This document shows, piece by piece, positions 1 to 5,006 of a stretch of 5,864 nucleotides of DNA (positions are counted from its first letter, which is position 1; every line of letters begins with the position of its first letter). Under the pieces are notes generated by a model. That model worked only from the letters and a program-made list of their open reading frames with translations, ran no database searches and was not told the origin of the DNA. The stretch is from contig JASLXI010000070.1 in assembly GCA_030740415.1 (NCBI GenBank), positions 1 to 5,864 on the forward strand, given 5' to 3'. The stretch is from Dehalococcoidia bacterium (GTDB taxonomy: Bacteria; Chloroflexota; Dehalococcoidia; UBA2985). The position numbers were made by a program, and so were the translations under genes.

Positions 1-215
1 TGTGGGAGGAGCATGGAGTCGCCGTCGATTTTGCGGTTCGGAAGCGCATACTAGAAACGATGCGAGCCCAGTTCAACGCACATGTGTACTACCACATGGA
101 CGATTCGGATATGAACCGGCACTACGCTATCCTAGCGGGTTTCGCGTTTCTCCCTGTAGATACAGCTACCGGAGAGCCATGGACGCTTTACGATGGCGAA
201 CCATCGCCACGCTGA
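1..215 (+). CDS. C-terminal fragment of an unrecognised protein (5' end outside window)
   Basis: The frame starting at base 3 is open from the window edge to a TGA at 213-215, giving about 70 residues of a protein whose start lies upstream. The composition is protein-like: acidic and aromatic residues are mixed, with a stretch reading HVYYHMDDSDMNRHYAIL followed by AGFAFLPVD and an ending TGEPWTLYDGEPSPR. Another frame over the same bases is also open but yields an Arg- and Cys-rich product that looks like a shadow. I do not recognise the family. There is no membrane segment or obvious metal or nucleotide motif in the visible part. It lies 76 bases upstream of the CoA-transferase gene on the same strand, so the two could be co-transcribed, although a possible promoter lies between them. 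Confidence 0.6.
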   Translation, partial: WEEHGVAVDFAVRKRILETMRAQFNAHVYYHMDDSDMNRHYAILAGFAFLPVDTATGEPWTLYDGEPSPR

Positions 216-227
216 GGCGCCGCGAAA

Positions 228-256
228 TTGAGGGCTTCGCTGTAACGCCGTAGTAT
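228..256 (+). promoter_or_regulatory. Possible sigma70-type promoter of the CoA-transferase gene
   Basis: TTGAGG (228-233, 4 of 6 matches to TTGACA) is separated by 17 bases from TAGTAT (251-256, 4 of 6 matches to TATAAT). Transcription would begin near 263 and give a leader of about 30 bases before the ATG at 292. The match is modest and could be chance. The gene could equally be read from the upstream gene's promoter. Confidence 0.27.
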
Positions 257-279
257 TGGATACGCTGACGTAGCTAACG

Positions 280-285
280 AGGAGG
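280..285 (+). promoter_or_regulatory. Ribosome binding site of the CoA-transferase gene
   Basis: A perfect AGGAGG (within GAGGAGG, 279-285) ends six bases before the ATG at 292. This strong Shine-Dalgarno sequence at good spacing fixes the start codon of the 819-residue gene. Confidence 0.85.
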
Positions 286-291
286 AAGCCG

Positions 292-2751
292 ATGACGGAG
301 CCACTGGAGAATATGGTAGTCCTTGATTTTTCATTGGGGCGAGCGGGTGCGATAGCCACCATGGTCATGTCGGACTTTGGGGCGGAGGTTATCAAGGTAG
401 AGCCACCGGAGGGAGATCCTTACAGGGCTTTTCCCCAGGCTCTTCTCTGGAACCGGGGAAAGAAGAGCGTCACCCTTGATCTTCAGACCACTGAGGGGCG
501 AGAGAATGCCCGGCGGCTGATCGGCCGAGCAGATGTGGTGGTGGAGAGCTTCCGGCCGGGTGAGGCCGATGCCCAAGGCATCGGCTACCAGGAAGTTAGC
601 GCTCAACGGCCCGACCTGGTGTACTGTTCCATCACTGCCTTCGGCCCCAAGGGGCCATATGCTCACTATAAACCCTACGAAGGGATCGTCTCCGCTAAGG
701 TCGGGCGGTTCACGGCATTCACCGGCCAGGATGGAGGCCCGAGCCCCTACTTCGCAGCTGTACAGGTTGCCAATCATTCCACCGCTATGGCCGCCGTGCG
801 CGGCATTCTGTCGGCTCTCATTGTGCGAGATAAGACTGGATTAGGCCAGAAGGTAGAGACTAGCCTCATACAGGGGGTCACCCCCTTCGATGTTATCAGT
901 TGGCTCATATGGCAGATGATGGTCAAGTTTCCGGACAGGTTCCAGGACGACCCCATGTCAGATCCCAGCCGGCAGCCCGGGGTGGGCTACCAACCCATCA
1001 GGACCAAAGACGGTCAGTGGATTCAGATGGCCAACGTTATTGATAGGCTTTTCCGGGACTCGTTACGTGTTATGGAACTGGGGCATGTTCTGGAGGATCC
1101 TCGGTTTGAGCGAGCACCCACCCTCATGCCGGAGGAGCGGGAGGAGTTGCGGGAGATGATCCTGAAGAAGGCCCAAGAGAAGACCATGGAGGAGTGGATG
1201 GACATCTTCGTCAATAAGACCTCCAACGTGGCTGCGGAGCCTTTCACGACCACTCAAGAGGGGATGAATCATTCCCAGATGTTGCACAATCACCATGTGG
1301 TGGAGGTGAACGACCCTACTGTGGGAAGAATGCGCCAGGTGGGAGTAGCGGTACGCATGAATGAGACTCCTGGAACTATAAAGGGGCCTGCACCCACCCC
1401 AGGACAGCATACCCAGGAGATCCTGCGTCAGCTCGAGACAGCATCAGTGAGGGGAGAAGGTAAGGCCTCAGTTGCGGAATTGCCCTCACACCCGTTGGCT
1501 GGGTTCACAATCCTGGACCTCTCGACGGTCATAGCTGGGCCTCTTTCCACCTCTCTGAACTACGAGTTGGGGGCGAGGGTCATACGGATAGAAACCCTGG
1601 AGGGAGACACCATGCGCCGCAATTTCGATGGCCTGGGAGCGAACTACACCCAGGCTGGGGCAGAGAATATCTCCATTAACCTCCAGACGCCCGAGGGGAA
1701 GGAGATATTCAATGCTCTGGCCGCTAAAGTCGACATCCTGGTGCATAACATGCGGCCTGGCGCGCCGGAAAGATTAGGAATCGGGTATGAGCAAGTCCGC
1801 CAGATCAACCCCAGAATCATCTATATCTACGCAGGCGGCTATGGCGATTCAGGGCCCCATTCTCACAGGCCGGCCATGCATCCTATAGGTGGAGCGGTTG
1901 CTGGTGGGGCGATCCAGCAGCTTGGCGAGGGCGTAATACCACCTGCTGAACAGCCAATGCATATAGACGAGATCAAGGAGATAGCACGCATGTTGGGACG
2001 TGCCAACGAGGCCAATCCGGACCCTAATTCGTCTATGGTCCACTCCGTCGGTGCCCTTCTCGGCCTCTATGCTCGGGAGCGGTTTGGCGTCTCCCAGTAC
2101 ATCCTCTCCACAATGATTGGCGCTAACGCGTATGCCAATGCCGATGACTTCCTTTCCTACTCAAGGAAGCCGGGTCGACTAGTTCCTGATGGCAATGGAC
2201 ATGGGCTTCATGCCCTCTACCGCCTTTACCAGGCGCAACGGGGCTGGATCTTTCTGGCTTGTCTCTTCGAGGAGGAGTGGCGTTCCCTTGGCAGAGCCAT
2301 GGGTAGAGATGATCTGCTCACGGACTCTAGGTTCACCAATGAGGCAGCACGTTTAGAGAACGACGAGGCCCTTGTCGAGGAGTTGCAGAGGGTTTTTACT
2401 GCCCGAACCCCCGATGAATGGGAGGAGCTACTGACCGCCGCCGATGTGGCCTGCGTTGAGGTTGAGGAGAGCGGTATGTTCAACTTCTACTCCCAAGATC
2501 CTCATGTGGCCGAGAATGGCTTTGTCCAACCGACCGAGAATCTGAGAATTGGAAGCTACTGGCGCTACGGGCCCGTGGTCAACCTGTCCAAGACACCCGC
2601 GCGAGTGGGTTCGGGTCCCCTAAGAGGACAGCATACTCGCAGCCTTCTTCAAGAACTAGGCTACTCTGAGGCAAGGATCGACGAACTCTACCAAAAGCAG
2701 GTGGTTGGCTCGGAGGAGCCCACAAAATGGGATGAAGAGGCCGGACACTAG
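292..2751 (+). CDS. Tandem-domain CaiB/BaiF family (class III) CoA-transferase
   Basis: This 819-residue protein consists of two fused CaiB/BaiF units; single-unit members are usually near 400 residues. Unit 1 opens with VVLDFS (about 9-14), then FGAEVIKVEPPEGD (29-42), NRGKKSVTLDL (54-64) and ESFRPG (85-90), and closes with PGQHT (370-374). Unit 2 repeats the pattern: FTILDLS (405-411), LGARVIRIE (426-434), HNMRPG (485-490), GIGYEQV, and RGQHT (778-782). The repeat offset is about 397 residues, with the junction near 380-400. Family members transfer CoA between a thioester and a carboxylate through an acyl-enzyme anhydride, or racemise 2-methylacyl-CoA; they are cytosolic. The substrate here cannot be told from sequence. 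In the GxGQxVDxS region, unit 1 has E189 and Q194 and unit 2 has L605 and G610, so neither half shows the usual Asp and unit 2 has no acidic residue there. The start is supported by the AGGAGG six bases upstream. Family assignment is firm; activity and substrate are inference. Confidence 0.93.
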   Translation: MTEPLENMVVLDFSLGRAGAIATMVMSDFGAEVIKVEPPEGDPYRAFPQALLWNRGKKSVTLDLQTTEGRENARRLIGRADVVVESFRPGEADAQGIGYQEVSAQRPDLVYCSITAFGPKGPYAHYKPYEGIVSAKVGRFTAFTGQDGGPSPYFAAVQVANHSTAMAAVRGILSALIVRDKTGLGQKVETSLIQGVTPFDVISWLIWQMMVKFPDRFQDDPMSDPSRQPGVGYQPIRTKDGQWIQMANVIDRLFRDSLRVMELGHVLEDPRFERAPTLMPEEREELREMILKKAQEKTMEEWMDIFVNKTSNVAAEPFTTTQEGMNHSQMLHNHHVVEVNDPTVGRMRQVGVAVRMNETPGTIKGPAPTPGQHTQEILRQLETASVRGEGKASVAELPSHPLAGFTILDLSTVIAGPLSTSLNYELGARVIRIETLEGDTMRRNFDGLGANYTQAGAENISINLQTPEGKEIFNALAAKVDILVHNMRPGAPERLGIGYEQVRQINPRIIYIYAGGYGDSGPHSHRPAMHPIGGAVAGGAIQQLGEGVIPPAEQPMHIDEIKEIARMLGRANEANPDPNSSMVHSVGALLGLYARERFGVSQYILSTMIGANAYANADDFLSYSRKPGRLVPDGNGHGLHALYRLYQAQRGWIFLACLFEEEWRSLGRAMGRDDLLTDSRFTNEAARLENDEALVEELQRVFTARTPDEWEELLTAADVACVEVEESGMFNFYSQDPHVAENGFVQPTENLRIGSYWRYGPVVNLSKTPARVGSGPLRGQHTRSLLQELGYSEARIDELYQKQVVGSEEPTKWDEEAGH

Positions 2752-2801
2752 TTGATATGCCTTTCTCCTCCTCGTGTGCAGTGTTGGGAGCAGCTCTCAT
2801 G

Positions 2802-2832
2802 GGAAGTGGATGTAACGCTCACTCCCGCTTCC
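2802..2832 (+). other. Weak hairpin downstream of the CoA-transferase gene
   Basis: GGAAGTGG (2802-2809) can pair with CCGCTTCC (2825-2832) over 8 bp, including one G-U pair, around a 15-base loop. It lies about 50 bases after the CoA-transferase stop. No T-run follows, so it is not a standard intrinsic terminator. It may be chance. Confidence 0.2.
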
Positions 2833-3154
2833 ACAGCTGTGTCATTACTGGTATTGCGGCGATTGGACACGATCAGTAAAGACTAGTTGCGTAGGGAATC
2901 CGAGATGAGGTAGTTGGAGTCTGCCTTCGACAGTGCTCTATTGGGTGTCGGCTCTCTTTCCCTGGTGACGGGAGAGTCTAGGATTGGTAAGGCGGCACTG
3001 ATCGGGCAGTTAAGTACCTACGTTACTCTAAGGGATGGCAAGACTCTGGTGGCCCACTGCTGCGAATATGGCTTACTATGCTTATCATATTTGGCATTCA
3101 TGGAGGGCAATGCGCTCCCATGTCCTTGACTAAGGTCCTGAGGGTCATAGCCTC

Positions 3155-3189
3155 CTCCTGCCTGAGGCCAATCAGGCCTTAGGTAGGAG
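3155..3189 (+). repeat. 15-bp inverted repeat / strong RNA hairpin inside the ATPase relic
   Basis: Bases 3155-3169 can pair with 3175-3189 without a gap around the 5-base loop AATCA. Thirteen pairs are Watson-Crick and two are G-U (3164 with 3180; 3160 with 3184). On the opposite strand those two would be C-A mismatches, so the structure is more stable in RNA read from the + strand. The arms begin and end CTCCTGCC.. / ..GGTAGGAG. No T-run follows, which argues against an intrinsic terminator. It sits in the part of the relic richest in stops. It could be a remnant of a small palindromic element, a folded transcript segment, or partly chance. Confidence 0.55.
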
Positions 3190-3304
3190 TATCCCGTTGA
3201 TCGCGGCCAGGGCTCTGGGGAAGCATACCTGCTGCTGCGATGCATCACCGATTTCTTGGCGAAGGTGAGTGCGGCGCTTGTGTGGCTTGAAATAGGATGC
3301 GGCC

Positions 3305-3322
3305 GTTGTTAGAGTTGTTAGA
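3305..3322 (+). repeat. Perfect 9-bp tandem duplication
   Basis: GTTGTTAGA occurs twice in direct succession (3305-3313 and 3314-3322). It lies in the Walker B region of the decayed ATPase, where it contributes two in-frame TAG codons. It may come from replication slippage, or be a target-site duplication left after precise loss of an inserted element; the sequence cannot separate these. Confidence 0.5.
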
Positions 3323-3353
3323 GAGGATGTCGTGAAACAAGAAGACATTGGGG

Positions 3354-3382
3354 TCGACCACGGCTCGCTATTGGTTTACAAT
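3354..3382 (+). promoter_or_regulatory. Possible sigma70-type promoter of the thiolase-like gene
   Basis: TCGACC (3354-3359, 4 of 6 matches to TTGACA) and TACAAT (3377-3382, 5 of 6 matches to TATAAT) are separated by 17 bases. A transcript starting near 3389 would have a leader of about 65 bases before the ATG at 3454. The site lies inside the 3' part of the ATPase relic, so the promoter would have to postdate or have survived the decay. It is plausible but unproven. Confidence 0.35.
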
Positions 3383-3440
3383 CTAAGGACCGAATGAGAC
3401 TGGGTAGTACTTATGTCGTGGACACTATGTAGATGTGCAG

Positions 3441-3448
3441 AAGGGGGT
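3441..3448 (+). promoter_or_regulatory. Ribosome binding site of the thiolase-like gene
   Basis: AAGGGGGT, with the purine core AGGGGG at 3442-3447, ends about six bases before the ATG at 3454. It supports that start, although it is less perfect than the AGGAGG used by the CoA-transferase gene. Confidence 0.6.
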
Positions 3449-3453
3449 AATTT

Positions 3454-4782
3454 ATGCCAGCTCCAAGTCAGATCGCTCCAGAATCAATATATCGAAGCAG
3501 AGAGGGGTTGGGGATATGGGAGCATAGAGGAAAGGTAGCGGCCGTCGGCATAGGAGTCTCCCCAACTGCTCGGCGCTGGGACGAAAGTGCCGACACCAGC
3601 GTCGGAGCCTGGACCATCGTTGCGATACGCAAGGCCATGGAGGACGCTGGTGTCTCCCCAGACCAGGTCGATGGATTGGTCCTAACGCCAGAGACCTCTA
3701 CGGGGTCTCCTTGGCCAACAGACAAGCCCATTCCTGAGGACTTCCTTAGGACCTATCAAGCCTCTGACGACCCTCTGGATGGTATTGCCAAATTGAGTGT
3801 GGAGTGGATACTCAAAAACATGCCGGAACTGACGAACATCAAGTTCGTCATGGATGCTCCCATATGTATGTCCAACGCCCTAGTCGTGGCTGCGCAGGCC
3901 GTGGGCGACGGCCTAACCAACACCTGTTTGGTTGTGAGAGGTTGGCACAATTTCGGGGGAAGATACTACGTCGGGCAAGGGGATTCGGCAGGGGAAACCG
4001 TTTCCGGCCCTGCCAAATGGAGCACTCTGTGGGGTACTGTGGCATGTTATACAACTGCCATGGTGTTTGAAGCGTACTGCCGCAAGTATGGCAAGAGTCA
4101 CGACATGATGGCGCCCTTCGTAGTGAACGAAAAAAGGAATGGGCTGTTGTTTCCGGAGGGGTTTTGGTACCAGCACCGTCCGGAGGGGCTGACCACGGAG
4201 GACTACCTATCCGCCCGGTGGATAGCCAAGCCTGCGAATCTCTTTGATAATGACCTGCCGATATGTGTTTCCGCGGCCTTCCTCTTTACGACCGCGGAGC
4301 GGGCCAAGGATATGAAGCAGAGGCCCGTGTACATCCTCAACCATACGAGGACCTTGCCCGCGTCCCGGGGTGTGGTCCCGACTCTTGAGGAGTGGCAAGA
4401 TGCCAGTGACAGCACTGGGCGGAAGCTGTATGAGGGAGCTGGGATAGGACCCAGCGATCTGTCCTTCGAAAACATGTACGACGGCTTCACGCTATTCCAC
4501 CAGTTTCACCTGGAGGGTCTGCGGTTCGCTGGTGTTCAGCGGGGCGAGGCGCTAGACTTTTACCAGACAGACATAAGCATTGAAGGGCCGAACCCTGTCT
4601 CTCCTAGCGGCGGCAATGCGGGAAGCGGCAGAACCCGATTCTGGCTGCACATAGACAGCATCCAGCAGCTACAAGGGCGGGCAGGAGCTCGGCAAATTAC
4701 GAGAAAGGCCGAGGCTGGCGTCTCCGGTGCATTCATGCCGGATTTCAGCTACTCTCTGATCTGGAGCGCCAATCCTGGATAA
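3454..4782 (+). CDS. Thiolase-like / SCP-x-type acyl-CoA acetyltransferase-family protein
   Basis: This 442-residue protein has the layout of the SCP-x-like, non-decarboxylating thiolase family. VAAVGIGVSPTARR (28-41) and IRKAMEDAGVSPDQVDGL (58-75) are typical N-terminal elements. DAPICMSNALVVAAQAV (134-150) occupies the nucleophile helix, with C138 in the position of the catalytic Cys. YDGFT (342-346) matches the conserved YDxFT region. At the C-terminus, SGGNAGSGRTRFW (385-397) replaces the canonical SGG..GHPIGATG, so R393-T394 stand where catalytic His-Pro normally lie. The equivalent of the usual DGA segment reads DLPICVSAAFLF. Such cytosolic proteins act on acyl-CoA in beta-oxidation, steroid or aromatic catabolism, or bind lipids; the missing GHP His makes ordinary thiolysis uncertain. 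A second copy lies downstream in opposite orientation. A DUF35-type partner often accompanies this family but none is visible here. The start is supported by a purine-rich RBS and by the usual N-terminal length. Family is firm; reaction is open. Confidence 0.9.
   Translation: MPAPSQIAPESIYRSREGLGIWEHRGKVAAVGIGVSPTARRWDESADTSVGAWTIVAIRKAMEDAGVSPDQVDGLVLTPETSTGSPWPTDKPIPEDFLRTYQASDDPLDGIAKLSVEWILKNMPELTNIKFVMDAPICMSNALVVAAQAVGDGLTNTCLVVRGWHNFGGRYYVGQGDSAGETVSGPAKWSTLWGTVACYTTAMVFEAYCRKYGKSHDMMAPFVVNEKRNGLLFPEGFWYQHRPEGLTTEDYLSARWIAKPANLFDNDLPICVSAAFLFTTAERAKDMKQRPVYILNHTRTLPASRGVVPTLEEWQDASDSTGRKLYEGAGIGPSDLSFENMYDGFTLFHQFHLEGLRFAGVQRGEALDFYQTDISIEGPNPVSPSGGNAGSGRTRFWLHIDSIQQLQGRAGARQITRKAEAGVSGAFMPDFSYSLIWSANPG
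3830..3850 (+). repeat. Perfect 8-bp inverted repeat within the thiolase-like gene
   Basis: TGACGAAC (3830-3837) and GTTCGTCA (3843-3850) are exact reverse complements around the 5-base loop ATCAA. It lies in the coding sequence just before the putative nucleophile Cys codon. It may simply follow from the encoded residues. Confidence 0.4.
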
Positions 4783-4863
4783 GTGCTCAGTTTATCTTAG
4801 GTGCCAGCATTTTCAGGATTATAGCCCTCGCGGCTTACATCTGATCGAGAACAGCCGTCGGCC

Positions 4864-4962
4864 ATGGAGTGCTTGGACTTTGCCATTGGCGAGCTTAGGG
4901 GCATGAAGATGAAGCGGGGCCTGGAGAGGGTGCTGCGGCACAGCGAGATTTTGAGAGCGTAA
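4864..4962 (+). CDS. Small hypothetical ORF or gene remnant (32 residues)
   Basis: An ATG at 4864 opens 32 codons to TAA at 4960, and the frame is open further back to a TAG at 4822. The product, MECLDFAIGELRGMKMKRG followed by LERVLRHSEILRA, looks like a basic amphipathic helix, and its third codon positions are G/C rich as in real genes. There is no Shine-Dalgarno sequence in front of the ATG. It could be a tiny gene, or more likely the C-terminal remnant of a larger gene lost between the two thiolase paralogs. I do not recognise a family. Confidence 0.25.
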   Translation: MECLDFAIGELRGMKMKRGLERVLRHSEILRA

Positions 4963-4972
4963 GAGGTAAGTG

Positions 4973-4995
4973 CAGCAGTAACCTATCGACTGCTG
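4973..4995 (-). terminator. Candidate terminator hairpin of the minus-strand thiolase-like gene
   Basis: CAGCAGT (4973-4979) and ACTGCTG (4989-4995) form a perfect 7-bp stem around a 9-base loop, 11 bases beyond the minus-strand stop codon. Read on the minus strand it is followed by the pyrimidine-rich CACTTACCTCTTACG, which is not a clean U-run. It could end the minus-strand gene; it is short and only moderately G+C rich. Confidence 0.33.
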
Positions 4996-5006
4996 AATTC
5001 TCTGGG

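Larger units (their letters stand above)
2887..3426 (+). pseudogene. Decayed AAA ATPase of the LuxR-regulator / adenylate-cyclase-linked type (AAA_16-like)
   Basis: The reading frame of 2887 carries the recognisable blocks of an AAA_16-type ATPase module in family order, interrupted by stops. RRESEMR-stop-LESAFDSAL (from 2890, TAG at 2911) corresponds to the usual VGRExEL..L..AL start. SLSLVTGESRIGKAAL follows, with the Walker A at 2971-2994 reading GESRIGKA instead of GEPGIGKT, so both a P-loop Gly and the Mg-binding Thr/Ser are lost. CEYGLLCLSYLAFMEG (to about 3108) matches the block normally ending LPYLPFVE. Stops then occur at 3127, 3139, 3148, 3163 and 3184. CITDFLAKVSAALVWLE (3241-3291) matches the segment leading into Walker B, whose LDDLHWAD is gone. 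LGSTYVVDT (from about 3400) resembles the following LLGTYRDVE. The spacing of the blocks is close to that of an intact module, so the relic is colinear. Everything downstream (regulatory repeats, HTH) is missing, and the next gene starts at 3454. Intact relatives are large ATP-dependent transcription regulators or signalling ATPases. Confidence 0.6.

Noticed and set aside
2..253. Open frame of about 83 codons at the left edge (+)
   Set aside because: The product is rich in Arg, Cys and Ser with no family-like pattern, and it overlaps the more protein-like frame ending at 215, so it is treated as a shadow.
331..777. 148-codon minus-strand frame inside the CoA-transferase gene
   Set aside because: It lies fully antisense to a firmly assigned gene and its product shows no family features.
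2802..2832. Intrinsic terminator of the CoA-transferase gene
   Set aside because: The stem is only 8 bp with a G-U pair and a long loop, and no T-run follows; kept only as a weak hairpin.
2914..3129. Intact small protein starting at TTG 2914
   Set aside because: The ATPase-like similarity starts upstream of the TAG at 2911 and continues beyond the 3127 stop, so this is a piece of a decayed gene.
2887..3426. Insertion sequence or transposase remnant explaining the 702-base gap
   Set aside because: The recognisable residues fit an AAA ATPase and not a transposase, and no terminal inverted repeats with flanking duplications enclose the region.
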